The notes below the pieces were generated by a model that was not told the DNA's origin, did not search any database, and saw nothing but the letters and a program-made list of their open reading frames with translations. This document shows positions 38,957 to 51,517 of a stretch of DNA of 52,007 bases, one piece after another. The DNA comes from Hyphomicrobiales bacterium (GTDB taxonomy: Bacteria > Pseudomonadota > Alphaproteobacteria > Rhizobiales > Rhizobiaceae): positions 1-52,007 of the forward strand of contig JAFKJY010000070.1 in assembly GCA_017305835.1 (NCBI GenBank), written 5' to 3'. Every line of letters begins with the position of its first letter. Position 1 is the first letter of the stretch. The position numbers and the translations under genes were made by a program.

Positions 38957-40375
38957 ATGCCCGTTTCCGAGAGATTCCAGCCCGAAACCGTCCACGCCGA
39001 CCTCGGTGACGCCTTCTACGACGCGGTCGAGCCGGCGCGTTTTCCCGAGCACCTGTTGCGCTACCGCAACCAGCGCGCCGCAAGCAGCATCGGCCTCGAC
39101 ACGCTCACCGACGCCGAATGGATCGGCCATTTCGGGCGTTTCGAGCCCCTGCCCGGCAGCCTGCCCGGCCCGCTGGCGCTGCGCTATCACGGCCATCAGT
39201 TCCGGGTCTACAACGCCGACCTCGGCGACGGCCGCGGCTTCCTGTTCGCCCAGTGCCGCGACGCGCAGGACGGCCGGCTGCTCGATCTCGGCACCAAGGG
39301 CAGCGGCCAGACGCCGTGGTCGCGGCGCGGCGACGGGCGGCTGACGCTGAAGGGCGGCGTGCGCGAGGTGCTGGCGACCGAGATGCTGGAGGCGCTCGGC
39401 GTCGACACCTCGAAATCCTTCAGCCTGATCGAGACCGGCGAAGCGCTGTGGCGCGGCGACGAGCCCTCGCCGACGCGCTCCTCGGTGCTGGTGCGCCTCA
39501 GCCATTCCAACATCCGCATCGGCACGTTCCAGCGGCTGCTCTACCACGACGCGCATGACGACATCCTGCGGCTGGTGGACCATGCGGTCCGCTACTACCT
39601 GCCGGAGGCCGCGCGCGAGACGGCCAGAGAGCGGGCCACGGCCTTCCTCGAGGCGGTCGGCCGGCGCGTCGCCGCCACCGGCGCGCGCTGGATGCTGGCC
39701 GGCTTCGTCCACGGCGTGCTCAACACGGACAACATCAACATCACCGGCGAGAGCTTCGACTACGGCCCGTGGCGTTTCGCGCCGGTGCTCGACCCCGGCT
39801 TCACCGCCGCCTATTTCGACGAGACCGGGCTTTACGCCTTCGGCCGCCAGCCCGACACGCTGCTGTGGAACATGACGCGGCTGGCCGAATGCCTGCTGCC
39901 CTTCGCCCCGCAGGCCGCGCTCCAGCGCGTGCTGGAGGGATTTGCGGCGGAGTTCCGCGCCCGCTTCGCCGGGGCGATGCTCGACCGGCTCGGCCTGGAA
40001 AGCGCCGGCGAGGCGGCCGACCAGGAGCTGACCGGCGCCGTCTGGCGCTTCCTCGCCGAGACGCGCATGCCGTTCGAGCGCTTCTTCTTCGACTGGCGCG
40101 GCGGGCTGGAATCGGAGCGGCGGGCAGGTGCCAGCCCTTCCGCCGAGACCTATCGCTCGACCGCCTTCGCCCCCGTGCGCAGCGCGTTCGTCGTCCATGC
40201 GCCGCGCGCCGGTGCGCTTACGCACCCTTATTTTGGCCGCGCGGCGCCCTGCACCATGCTGATCGACGAGGTCGAGGCGCTCTGGAAGCCGATCGCCGAG
40301 GCCGACGACTGGTCGGCCTTCGAGGCGAAGCTTGCGGAAATCAATGAGATGCGCGCGGCGCTTTCGCCCGGCTGA
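38957..40375 (+). CDS. selO: Protein adenylyltransferase SelO (YdiU/UPF0061)
   Basis: A 472-residue pseudokinase-fold enzyme that AMPylates protein Ser/Thr/Tyr residues. Family motifs: YHGHQFRVYNADLGDGRGFLFAQ, GTKGSGQTPWSRRGDGRLTLKGGVREVLATEML, and GFVHGVLNTDNINITGESFDYGPW (active site). The C-terminal Cys-rich redox motif of E. coli SelO is absent, as in other rhizobial members. The ATG at 38957 is the first good start. E. coli SelO acts on metabolic enzymes under oxidative stress; targets here are unknown. Its end lies 8 bases before the convergent galU stop. Confidence 0.93.
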   Translation: MPVSERFQPETVHADLGDAFYDAVEPARFPEHLLRYRNQRAASSIGLDTLTDAEWIGHFGRFEPLPGSLPGPLALRYHGHQFRVYNADLGDGRGFLFAQCRDAQDGRLLDLGTKGSGQTPWSRRGDGRLTLKGGVREVLATEMLEALGVDTSKSFSLIETGEALWRGDEPSPTRSSVLVRLSHSNIRIGTFQRLLYHDAHDDILRLVDHAVRYYLPEAARETARERATAFLEAVGRRVAATGARWMLAGFVHGVLNTDNINITGESFDYGPWRFAPVLDPGFTAAYFDETGLYAFGRQPDTLLWNMTRLAECLLPFAPQAALQRVLEGFAAEFRARFAGAMLDRLGLESAGEAADQELTGAVWRFLAETRMPFERFFFDWRGGLESERRAGASPSAETYRSTAFAPVRSAFVVHAPRAGALTHPYFGRAAPCTMLIDEVEALWKPIAEADDWSAFEAKLAEINEMRAALSPG

Positions 40376-40382
40376 CGAAGCC

Positions 40383-41282
40383 TCAGGCGGCGCTCGCCCT
40401 GGCCTCGATCGCCAGCGCCGCGGCAGCCTGCACCTCGTCGTGCAGCGCCTCGGCGAGCTCCGGCCGCGCCATCGCGAAGGCGAGATTGGCGCTGACGAGG
40501 CCGGCCGGTGCGCCGCAGTCGAAGGTGCGGCCGCGGAACTCGAAGGCGCGGATCGGCTGCATCGCCATCAGCCGCACCAGCGCGTCGGTGAGCTGCACCT
40601 CGCCGCCGGCGCCCGGCTCCTGCTCCTCGAGCAGGCCGAAGATCTCCGGCTGCAGGATGTAGCGGCCGGAGATGTAGCAGTTGCTCGGCGCGGTTCCCGG
40701 CGCGGGCTTCTCGACCAGCCCGGTCACCAGCGGCCCCTCCGGGGTCTGGGTGAACGAGACGATGCCGAACTTGTGGGCGTCCTCCGGCGCACATCGCTCG
40801 ACCGCGATCACGTTGCCGCCCAGCCTGTCGTGCAGCGCGACCATGGATTTCAGGCAGGGCTCGGCGCCGGTCATCACCATGTCGGGCAGCAGCACCGCGA
40901 ACGGCTCCTCGCCGATCGCATGCCGCGCCGTCCACACCGCGTGGCCGAGGCCGCGCGCCTCCTGCTGGCGGATGAAGGAGATGGCGCCGACCGACGGCGT
41001 GCTCGCCGCGATGCGGTCGGCGAGCTTGCCCTTGCCGCTCTCGCGCAGCGTGGCATCGAGCTCGAAGGCACGGTCGAAATGGTCCTCGATCGCCGTCTTC
41101 ATGCGCCCGGTGACGATCACCACGTGCTCGATCCCCGCCTCGAACGCCTCCTCGACGATGTAGTCGATGATCGGCCGGTCGACGATCGGCAGCAGTTCCT
41201 TGGGCACGCTCTTGGTGGCGGGCAGCATCCGCGTGCCGAACCCGGCTGCGGGGATGATGGCCTTGCGGATCCTGCTGGTCAT
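40383..41282 (-). CDS. galU: UTP-glucose-1-phosphate uridylyltransferase
   Basis: A 299-residue enzyme that makes UDP-glucose from UTP and glucose-1-phosphate. The nucleotide-binding signature AIIPAAGFGTRMLPATKSVPKELLPI is complete, with the sugar-phosphate loop VEKPAPGTAPSNCYISGRYIL. UDP-glucose feeds exopolysaccharide and lipopolysaccharide synthesis. The start is ATG 41282. It lies alone on the minus strand between selO and the HWE kinase gene. Confidence 0.94.
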   Translation of the reverse strand: MTSRIRKAIIPAAGFGTRMLPATKSVPKELLPIVDRPIIDYIVEEAFEAGIEHVVIVTGRMKTAIEDHFDRAFELDATLRESGKGKLADRIAASTPSVGAISFIRQQEARGLGHAVWTARHAIGEEPFAVLLPDMVMTGAEPCLKSMVALHDRLGGNVIAVERCAPEDAHKFGIVSFTQTPEGPLVTGLVEKPAPGTAPSNCYISGRYILQPEIFGLLEEQEPGAGGEVQLTDALVRLMAMQPIRAFEFRGRTFDCGAPAGLVSANLAFAMARPELAEALHDEVQAAAALAIEARASAA

Positions 41283-41633
41283 GGTGGTCGCCCCGGTCTC
41301 GATGTGTCGGAAAGGTTAACGCGCGAAGCGCCTTTGCCGAACGCATGACCAGAGATGCGGTTCCCTGCCCTGGGACGTGGCGAATGGCCGCCTTCCGCGC
41401 GCCGGCGAAAAAAATGTTGGCGGGCCGGAACCAATGCGTGCCAAGACCGTTCTTGGCTTCGACGATGACGACAAAAGGTTCCCCCTCCCCCAGACCTTGC
41501 CCCGCCCCGGCAGTCGTCATCGTCCACTGATCCCGACGGCCGGCCGATTCCCGAAAGGGAATTTGCCGGCCGAACGGGTATTACGGCAGGCAAGCGCCAT
41601 AGGGCTGTCTGTCCAGGCACGACGGAGTACAAG
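41283..41633. other. 351-bp gap between galU and the HWE kinase
   Basis: No gene is evident. It contains an EcfG-type promoter match at 41427-41451, and the inverted repeat CCGGCCGATTCCC ... GGGAATTTGCCGGCCG around 41539-41573, made of GGCCG and GGGAA arms. The start codon and ribosome site of the kinase gene lie at its end. Confidence 0.5.
41427..41451 (+). promoter_or_regulatory. EcfG-type general stress promoter candidate for the HWE kinase
   Basis: GGAAC (41427-41431), 16 bases and CGTT (41448-41451) is an exact match to the alphaproteobacterial EcfG consensus GGAAC-N16/17-CGTT. It is about 180 bp before the kinase start on the same strand. HWE kinases often belong to the general stress response, which makes this match more credible than its chance frequency alone suggests. 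Confidence 0.45.
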
Positions 41634-42632
41634 GTGGCCCGGGCGAAGGACGAAGAGGACGAGGGGGAACGCATCCGTAACAAGGATCTGCTCGCGGCCA
41701 TCGTGGAATCCTCCCACGATGCGATCGTCAGTAAGGACCTGAACGGCATCGTCACCACCTGGAACCGCGGCGCCCAGCTCGTCTTCGGATATTCCGCCGA
41801 GGAGATGATCGGGCAGTCCATCCTCAGGCTCATCCCGGAGGATCGCCACGGCGAGGAAGTCATGATCCTCGACCGCATCCGCCGCGGCGAGCGCGTCGAC
41901 CACTACGAGACCGTGCGCCGGCGCAAGGACGGCGAGCTGATCCACGTCTCGCTCGTCATCTCGCCGATCCGCGGCGAAGGCGGGCGCATCGTCGGCGCCT
42001 CCAAGGTGGCGCGCGACGTCACCGAGCGCCACCGCGCCGAGCAGACCCAGCGCCTTCTGATGCGCGAGCTGAACCACCGCTCCAAGAACCTGCTCGCGGT
42101 CGTCGAGGCGATGGTGCGCAAGACCGCATCCTCCACCCCGCCGGCCGAGCTCGTCGGCCGCGTCTCGCAGCGCCTGCAGGCGCTGTCGGCGATCCAGAAC
42201 CTGCTCGTCTACGGCGACTGGCGCGGCGTCGACCTGCGCACGCTGGCGACCGCCCAGGTCAGCCCCTATGCCGACGGGCGGCTGGCGCTCAACGGCCCGC
42301 AGGTGCTGCTGGTGCCCGCCGCCGCGCAGGCGCTGGGGCTCGCCTTCCACGAACTCGCCACCAACGCGCTGCGCCACGGCTCGCTGACGGCGACCGGGGG
42401 CTCGGTCTCGATCGACTGGGCCTTCGTCGAGCGCGCCGGCAGGAAGCTGTTCGAGATGACGTGGCGCGAGGCGAGCGGCCCGGCAGTCGCGGCGCCGGCC
42501 GGCACGTCCTTCGGCACGACGATCCTGAAGCGCGCCACGGAAGAGGCGCTGAACGCCACCGTCCGCCTCGACTACGGCGCCGCCGGCCTCACCTGGACGC
42601 TCACCGCGCCGGCCCGCGAAGTCACCGGCTGA
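41634..42632 (+). CDS. PAS-domain HWE-family sensor histidine kinase
   Basis: A 332-residue cytoplasmic sensor kinase. Residues ~18-125 are a PAS domain (LLAAIVESSHDAIVSKDLNGIVTTWNRGAQLVFGYSAEEMIG, RRKDGELIHVSLVISPI). The HWE dimerisation/phospho-acceptor follows (LLMRELNHRSKNLLAVVEAMVRK), then the ATPase domain with the N-box FHELATNALRHGSL. No membrane segment. A partner response regulator is not in the window. The start is GTG 41634 with GGAG 7 bases upstream. An EcfG-type promoter lies upstream, suggesting a role in the general stress pathway. Confidence 0.9.
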   Translation: MARAKDEEDEGERIRNKDLLAAIVESSHDAIVSKDLNGIVTTWNRGAQLVFGYSAEEMIGQSILRLIPEDRHGEEVMILDRIRRGERVDHYETVRRRKDGELIHVSLVISPIRGEGGRIVGASKVARDVTERHRAEQTQRLLMRELNHRSKNLLAVVEAMVRKTASSTPPAELVGRVSQRLQALSAIQNLLVYGDWRGVDLRTLATAQVSPYADGRLALNGPQVLLVPAAAQALGLAFHELATNALRHGSLTATGGSVSIDWAFVERAGRKLFEMTWREASGPAVAAPAGTSFGTTILKRATEEALNATVRLDYGAAGLTWTLTAPAREVTG

Positions 42633-42638
42633 ACCCGC

Positions 42639-46160
<3,522 letters not shown>

Positions 46161-46357
46161 GTCGCCGCTTCGTCCTGGAATCTCGTCATTCCATTTTGCG
46201 CATGGAAGCGGCCGCGTCCACTTCCGTGTGCCTGCCTGTTCGCTTCTCCCCCGCTTCCGGCTCCGGCGAGACAGTTTCAAGCCAGGCACCGCCCCCGGCT
46301 TGATCGCTCCGCCAAAAGCTGGAAACGTGCCGCCGGACACAAGGAGAGACGTTGGAC

Positions 46358-47485
46358 ATGAAGACACGCGCCGCAGTCGCCGTCGCCGCAGGCAAGCCGC
46401 TGGAGATCATGGAGGTCGACCTCGAAGGCCCGAAGGCCGGCGAGGTGCTGATCGAGGTGAAGGCGACCGGCATCTGCCATACCGACGAGTTCACGCTGTC
46501 GGGCGCCGACCCGGAAGGCATCTTCCCGGCGATCCTCGGCCACGAGGGCGCCGGCGTCGTCGTCGATGTCGGGCCGGGCGTGACGACGCTGAAGAAGGGC
46601 GACCACGTCATCCCGCTCTACACGCCGGAATGCCGCCAGTGCCCGTCCTGCCTGTCGCGCAAGACCAATCTATGCACGGCCATCCGCGCCACCCAGGGCC
46701 AGGGCCTGATGCCGGACGGCACAAGCCGCTTCTCGATCGGCAAGGACAAGATCTTTCACTACATGGGCTGCTCGACCTTCTCGAACTTCACCGTGCTGCC
46801 CGAGATCGCGGTGGCGAAGGTCGATCCCGAGGCTCCCTTCGACAAGATCTGCTACATCGGCTGCGGGGTGACGACCGGCGTCGGCGCGGTGCTCAACACG
46901 GCAAAAGTGACGCCGGGCGCGACCGCCATCGTCTTCGGGCTGGGCGGCATCGGCCTCAACGTCATCCAGGGCCTGCGGCTCGCCGGCGCCGACATGATCA
47001 TCGGCGTCGACATCAACGACGACAAGAAGGAATGGGGCGAACGCTTTGGAATGACTCACTTCGTCAATCCGAAGGAGGTCGACGGCGACATCGTCCCCTA
47101 CCTCGTCAACATGACGAAACGCGGCGCGGACCAGATCGGCGGCGCCGACTACACGTTCGACTGCACCGGCAACACAAAGGTCATGCGGCAGGCGCTGGAG
47201 AGCGCCCATCGCGGCTGGGGCGAATCGATCGTCATCGGCGTCGCCGGCGCCGGTCAGGAAATCTCGACGCGCCCGTTCCAGCTCGTCACCGGCCGCGTCT
47301 GGAAGGGCACCGCCTTCGGCGGCGCACGCGGCCGCACCGACGTGCCGAAGATCGTCGACTGGTACATGGCCGGCAAGATCGAGATCGACCCGATGATCAC
47401 CCACACGCTGACGCTGGACGAGATCAACAAGGGCTTCGACCTGATGCACGCCGGCAAGTCGATCCGCAGCGTGGTGGTGTACTGA
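46358..47485 (+). CDS. frmA: S-(hydroxymethyl)glutathione dehydrogenase (class III alcohol dehydrogenase)
   Basis: A 375-residue zinc alcohol dehydrogenase of class III, which oxidises the glutathione adduct of formaldehyde. Catalytic zinc site [10 protein letters not shown] with GHEGAG; structural zinc Cys in [20 protein letters not shown] fold [16 protein letters not shown] at 46358; a TTG six bases upstream (46352) is better spaced from AAGGAG and would add two residues. No dedicated S-formylglutathione hydrolase gene follows. Formaldehyde from sarcosine oxidation elsewhere in the window is a plausible substrate source. Confidence 0.95.
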   Translation: MKTRAAVAVAAGKPLEIMEVDLEGPKAGEVLIEVKATGICHTDEFTLSGADPEGIFPAILGHEGAGVVVDVGPGVTTLKKGDHVIPLYTPECRQCPSCLSRKTNLCTAIRATQGQGLMPDGTSRFSIGKDKIFHYMGCSTFSNFTVLPEIAVAKVDPEAPFDKICYIGCGVTTGVGAVLNTAKVTPGATAIVFGLGGIGLNVIQGLRLAGADMIIGVDINDDKKEWGERFGMTHFVNPKEVDGDIVPYLVNMTKRGADQIGGADYTFDCTGNTKVMRQALESAHRGWGESIVIGVAGAGQEISTRPFQLVTGRVWKGTAFGGARGRTDVPKIVDWYMAGKIEIDPMITHTLTLDEINKGFDLMHAGKSIRSVVVY

Positions 47486-47505
47486 GAGGCAGCAAGGGGG
47501 GAACC

Positions 47506-48528
47506 ATGCTCTTTCCGCCGACGATCGCCGGCAGCCTGCCGAAGCCCGGCTGGCTGGCCGAGACGGAAAAGCTCTGGCCGAAATGGAAGCTGGAGGGCGC
47601 GGCCCTCGACCAGGCCAAGCGCGACGCCGCGCTGATCTGGGTGAAGCTGCAGGAGGACGCCGGCATCGAGACGGTGACCGACGGCGAGCAGTTCCGCACC
47701 CATTTCGTCCACGGCTTCCTCGAGACAGTCGAGGGCATCGACTGGAACCTCAAGACGAAGATGGGCATCCGCAACAACCGCTACGTCGTCGACGTGCCCA
47801 CCGTGACGGCGAAGCCGAAGCGCAGCCGCCCGGTCCACCGCGACGAAGCCGCCTTCTGCCGCGCGCATACGCAAAAGCGGCTGAAATGGACCCTGCCCGG
47901 CCCGATGACGATCTGCGACACGCTCGCCGACGGCCATTACGGCCGCCGCGCCGACATGGCGATGGCGTTTGCCGAGATCCTCAACGAGGAGGCGCTGGAG
48001 CTGGAGGCGGCGGGCTGCGACGTGATCCAGTTCGACGAGCCGGCCTTCAACGTCTTCATGGAGGACGTGAAGGACTGGGGCATCGCAGCGCTCGACCGCG
48101 CCGCGCGCGGGCTGAAATGCGCCACCGCCGTCCACATCTGCTACGGCTACGGCATCGAGGCCAACATCCAGTGGAAGCAGACGCTGGGCTCGGAGTGGCG
48201 CCAGTACGAGGAGATTTTCCCCGCCATCAATGCGTCCGCGATCGGGCAGGTGTCGCTCGAATGCGCCAATTCGCGCGTGCCGGTGTCGCTGATCGGGCTG
48301 CTGCCGGACAAGCAGCTCCTCGTCGGCGCGATCGACGTCGCCACCGACAGGATCGAGACGCCGGAACAGGTCGCTTCCGTCATCGCCGAGGCGCTGAAGC
48401 ACGCCGACGCCGAGCGCATCCAGCCCTGCACCAATTGCGGCCTGGCGCCGCTGTCGCGCGCCGTGGCCGAGGGCAAGCTCGCCGCGCTCGGCGCCGGCGC
48501 CGCGCTGGCCCGCAAGCGGCACGGCTGA
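47506..48528 (+). CDS. MetE-core-like (cobalamin-independent methionine synthase family) protein
   Basis: A 340-residue single-domain protein matching the C-terminal, catalytic half of MetE, the class sometimes called core-MetE. Zinc ligands are visible: His and Cys in VHICYGYG, Glu in SLECANS, Cys in CTNCGLAPL. N-terminal motif TIAGSLPKPGWL and TVTDGEQFRTHF fit the family. It lacks the N-terminal MetE half that helps bind methyl-THF triglutamate, so the methyl donor may differ (in one bacterial core-MetE it is a methylcorrinoid). Given the corrinoid system in this window, use of its methyl group is possible but unproven. AAGGGGGG precedes the ATG. Confidence 0.87.
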   Translation: MLFPPTIAGSLPKPGWLAETEKLWPKWKLEGAALDQAKRDAALIWVKLQEDAGIETVTDGEQFRTHFVHGFLETVEGIDWNLKTKMGIRNNRYVVDVPTVTAKPKRSRPVHRDEAAFCRAHTQKRLKWTLPGPMTICDTLADGHYGRRADMAMAFAEILNEEALELEAAGCDVIQFDEPAFNVFMEDVKDWGIAALDRAARGLKCATAVHICYGYGIEANIQWKQTLGSEWRQYEEIFPAINASAIGQVSLECANSRVPVSLIGLLPDKQLLVGAIDVATDRIETPEQVASVIAEALKHADAERIQPCTNCGLAPLSRAVAEGKLAALGAGAALARKRHG

Positions 48529-48535
48529 CCGCAGC

Positions 48536-49003
48536 ATGGCGCAAGCCCCGCAGATCTATGTCGACGCCGACGCCTGTCCGGTGAAGGACGAGGCGGCGAA
48601 GGTCGCGGCGCGCCACGGCCTCGTCGTCACCTTCGTCTCGAACGGCGGCCTGCGGCCGTCGCGCGACCCGATGGTCCGCCACGTCGTCGTCTCCAAGGGC
48701 GCCGACGCCGCCGATGACTGGATCGTCGAGAATGCGAAGGCCAACGACGTGGTCGTCACAGCCGACATCCCGCTCGCCGCCCGCACGGTGGCGCTCGGCG
48801 CGCATGTGCTCGGGCCTACCGGCAAGCCGTTCACGCAGGAGACGATCGGCATGGCGGTCGCCATGCGCGACCTCAAGCAGCATCTGCGCGAGACCGGCGA
48901 GATCAAGGGCTACAACGCCGCGTTTTCGGCGCGCGACCGGTCGGCCTTCCTGTCCGCGCTCGACCAAGCGGTGCGGCGCGCGCTGCGGGAGGCCGCGGCG
49001 TGA
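48536..49003 (+). CDS. YaiI/YqxD family (DUF188, UPF0178) protein
   Basis: A 155-residue cytoplasmic protein of the DUF188/UPF0178 family, a PIN-like nuclease-fold group of unknown role. The family acids are visible in VDADACPVKDEAAKVA and VVTADIPLAARTVALGA. It starts 7 bases after the stop of the MetE-like gene, and its TGA overlaps the GTG start of the DUF1345 gene, so the three are probably transcribed together. Confidence 0.9.
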   Translation: MAQAPQIYVDADACPVKDEAAKVAARHGLVVTFVSNGGLRPSRDPMVRHVVVSKGADAADDWIVENAKANDVVVTADIPLAARTVALGAHVLGPTGKPFTQETIGMAVAMRDLKQHLRETGEIKGYNAAFSARDRSAFLSALDQAVRRALREAAA

Positions 49004-49644
49004 AGGGCCTGGCCGCACGACACGTCGCCTTCCTCGCCGCCTGCGCGGCCGGCGTCGCCGCGCTGCTGCTGTCGCTGGCGCTGGTGCCGCGGCTTTCCTG
49101 GGCGATCGCGGCCAATGCCGGCTTCCTCGCCTATCTGGCGTTCGGCCTGCGCACGCTGACGCGTATGAACGCCGACTGGCTCAAGCGACATGCGGCGAGC
49201 GACGACGTGCCGGTGTGGATCATCTTCCTCGTCACCCTGCTCGCCGTCGGCGTGTCGGTGGTACTGCTGTTCGACACGATCAACCAGCGCCCGGCCCCGG
49301 ACCCGATCGAATACGCGCTGGCGCTCACCGCCGTGCCGCTCGGCTGGTTCACCATCCACCTCATGGCCGCCTTCCACTACGCCCACGAATACTGGCAGCC
49401 GGACAGCCGCGGAAAGGCGGCGAAACCGCGCGGCGGGCTCGACTTCCCGGCCACCGAAGACCCGAACGGCGACGATTTCGCCTATTTCTCCTACGTCGTC
49501 GGCATGACCGCGCAGACCTCCGACGTCGGCGTGACGAATTCGGCCATGCGCCGCTTCGTCGTGCTGCACGGCGTGGTCTCGTTCTTCTTCAACACGGTGA
49601 TCCTCGCCGCCGCCGTCAACATCGCCGTCTCCATGGGCGGCTGA
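49000..49644 (+). CDS. DUF1345 membrane protein
   Basis: A 214-residue integral membrane protein of the DUF1345 family, function unknown. About five membrane segments are visible ([69 protein letters not shown]) with the family's AFHYAHEYW and [17 protein letters not shown] motifs. The start is GTG 49000, overlapping the DUF188 stop by 4 bases; GGGAGG precedes it. Confidence 0.88.
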   Translation: MKGLAARHVAFLAACAAGVAALLLSLALVPRLSWAIAANAGFLAYLAFGLRTLTRMNADWLKRHAASDDVPVWIIFLVTLLAVGVSVVLLFDTINQRPAPDPIEYALALTAVPLGWFTIHLMAAFHYAHEYWQPDSRGKAAKPRGGLDFPATEDPNGDDFAYFSYVVGMTAQTSDVGVTNSAMRRFVVLHGVVSFFFNTVILAAAVNIAVSMGG

Positions 49645-49738
49645 CACACGCGCCGATCACGCCTGCTTGAGGGCGCGCTTTTTCCTGAAACTCCCGTTCC
49701 GCCGCAGCCGTATATTGCGGTGAACGAAGGAGGATCGG

Positions 49739-50605
49739 ATGGCCGATACGCTCGCAAGCCCCGCCGCGGACGGGCCGGACACGAAGCCGGCCGGGCGGCC
49801 GCTCGTCTACCGGCAGGCGCTCGCCACCCGCATCACCCACTGGCTGTGGGCGGCGAGCCTGTTCTTCCTGCTGCTGTCGGGCCTCCAGATCTTCAACGCG
49901 CACCCGGCCCTCTATATCGGCGACCAGTCCGGCTTCGGCTTCGACAATGCGGTGCTGGAGATCGGCGCACGCCGGCTCCCGGACGGGACGCCGCAGGGCT
50001 TCACCAGCCTGTTCGGCGCCGAGTTCGACACGACCGGCGTGCTGGGCCTGTCCGGCGGCGAACGATTGCAGGTGCGCGGCTTCCCCGCCTGGGCGACCAT
50101 TCCCTCCTTCCAGGATCTCGCAACCGGCCGCGTCGTGCATTTCTTCTTCGCCTGGGTGCTGGTCGCCACGCTTCTGTGCTGGCTGGGCTTCAGCATCGCC
50201 AACGGCCATCTGCGCCGCGACCTCGCGCCGGGCGCGGCCGACCTGCGCGCCCTGCCCCGCGACGTCGCCGACCATGCCCGCCTGCGCTTCCGCCACCGCC
50301 GCGAATACAACACGCTGCAGAAGCTGAGCTATTTCGGCGTGCTGTTCGTGCTTTTGCCGCTGATGATCGCGACCGGCCTGTCGATGTCGCCGGGCTTCAA
50401 TTCGGCCGCGCCTTGGCTGCCCGAGCTGTTCGGCGGCCGCCAGACCGCGCGCACCATCCATTTCGCGGCGATGCTGCTGCTCGTCGCCTTCTTCGTCGTC
50501 CATATCGCGATGGTGCTGGCGGCAGGCCCCCTCAACGAGCTGCGCTCGATCGTCACCGGCTGGTACCGGACCGACCCGCCGGCCGCCGACGAGACGAAGG
50601 AGTGA
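49739..50605 (+). CDS. Membrane cytochrome b (cytochrome b561/b6 family)
   Basis: A 288-residue protein with four membrane helices and likely haem-ligating His in THWLWAASLFFLLLSGL, VVHFFFAWVLVATLLCW, TIHFAAMLLLVAFFVVHIAMV. This is the usual membrane partner of periplasmic molybdenum oxidoreductases, like MsrQ/YedZ or FdnI in role but of a different sequence group. A large periplasmic loop lies between helices 1 and 2. It is followed 5 bases later by the molybdoenzyme gene, so the two form one electron-transfer unit. Confidence 0.9.
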   Translation: MADTLASPAADGPDTKPAGRPLVYRQALATRITHWLWAASLFFLLLSGLQIFNAHPALYIGDQSGFGFDNAVLEIGARRLPDGTPQGFTSLFGAEFDTTGVLGLSGGERLQVRGFPAWATIPSFQDLATGRVVHFFFAWVLVATLLCWLGFSIANGHLRRDLAPGAADLRALPRDVADHARLRFRHRREYNTLQKLSYFGVLFVLLPLMIATGLSMSPGFNSAAPWLPELFGGRQTARTIHFAAMLLLVAFFVVHIAMVLAAGPLNELRSIVTGWYRTDPPAADETKE

Positions 50606-50610
50606 CCGGC

Positions 50611-51408
50611 ATGCCGAGCAGCTTCAAGATCTCCCGCCGCGGCCTGATCACCGGCGCGGCCGTCGCCGGCTCCGGCGCGCTGCTCTCCGGCTGCGACGCC
50701 TTCGATTCGGTCGCCGACCGGTCGAGCGGCCTGCGCGGCTTCCTCGAAGGCGCCGGAAACGGGCTGAGCTACCGCATCCAGCGCGCCCTCATCGGCAATC
50801 ACTCGATGGCGCAGGAGTTTTCCGAATCGGAGATCCGCCAGCCGATGCGGCCGAACGGCGTGACGCGCCCCGACGACCAGACCTATCTCGGGCTCGCCGC
50901 CAACGGCTTCGCAGACTACCGGCTCCAGATAGCGGGGCTCGTGGAAAAGCCTGCGTCGTTCTCGCTTTCCGAACTGATGGCGATGCCGGCGCGCACGCAG
51001 GTCACCCGCCACGACTGCGTCGAGGGCTGGAGCTGCATCGCCAGATGGACCGGCGTGCCGCTCGGCCATGTCCTCGACCAGGCCGGCGTGAAGCGCGAGG
51101 CGCGCTACGCCGTCTTTTACTGCCTCGACACCATCGAGCGCGGCCTGTCCGGCGAGGTGAAATATTACGAATCGATCGACCTGGTCGACGCGCGCCACCC
51201 GCAGACGATCCTCGCCTACGGCATGAACGGGCAGCGCCTGCCGGTCGAGAACGGCGCGCCGCTGCGGCTGCGCGTCGAGCGCCAGCTCGGCTACAAGATG
51301 GCGAAATATGTCGGCCGGATCGAGCTGGTCGACGCCCTGTCGCCGATCGCGCTCGGCAAGGGCGGCTACTGGGAGGACCGCGGCTACGAGTGGTATGCGG
51401 GCATCTGA
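50611..51408 (+). CDS. Molybdopterin-dependent oxidoreductase (sulfite oxidase family), Tat-exported
   Basis: A 265-residue enzyme of the sulfite oxidase/YedY fold. A twin-arginine signal is present (ISRRGLITGAAVAGSG), and the segment LLSGCDAFD forms a lipobox with Cys28, so it is a Tat-exported lipoprotein candidate. Asp29 at position +2 would favour staying in the inner membrane, next to its cytochrome b partner. The molybdenum ligand is Cys136 in RHDCVEGWSC. Substrate unknown: sulfite or methionine sulfoxide are only family precedents. It starts 5 bases after the cytochrome gene. Confidence 0.9.
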   Translation: MPSSFKISRRGLITGAAVAGSGALLSGCDAFDSVADRSSGLRGFLEGAGNGLSYRIQRALIGNHSMAQEFSESEIRQPMRPNGVTRPDDQTYLGLAANGFADYRLQIAGLVEKPASFSLSELMAMPARTQVTRHDCVEGWSCIARWTGVPLGHVLDQAGVKREARYAVFYCLDTIERGLSGEVKYYESIDLVDARHPQTILAYGMNGQRLPVENGAPLRLRVERQLGYKMAKYVGRIELVDALSPIALGKGGYWEDRGYEWYAGI

Positions 51409-51421
51409 GCCCACAGCCGCG

Positions 51422-51470
51422 GCATCCGCAGGTTGCATCCTGCGCCTCGATACTCCATCCTGAGGTGTCG
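51422..51470. repeat. Degenerate dispersed intergenic repeat
   Basis: The stretch GCATCCTGCGCCTCGA, then CTCCATCCTGAGGTG (51452-51466), resembles the CCTCATCCTGAGG-type repeats scattered through Mesorhizobium-like genomes. It is followed by a perfect stem CGGCCC-GTCC-GGGCCG (51469-51484) with no T-run. It lies between the molybdoenzyme and XRE genes. Confidence 0.35.
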
Positions 51471-51517
51471 GCCCGTCCGGGCCGCATCCCACGCAACCGA
51501 GAAGGAGGATCGCACGG

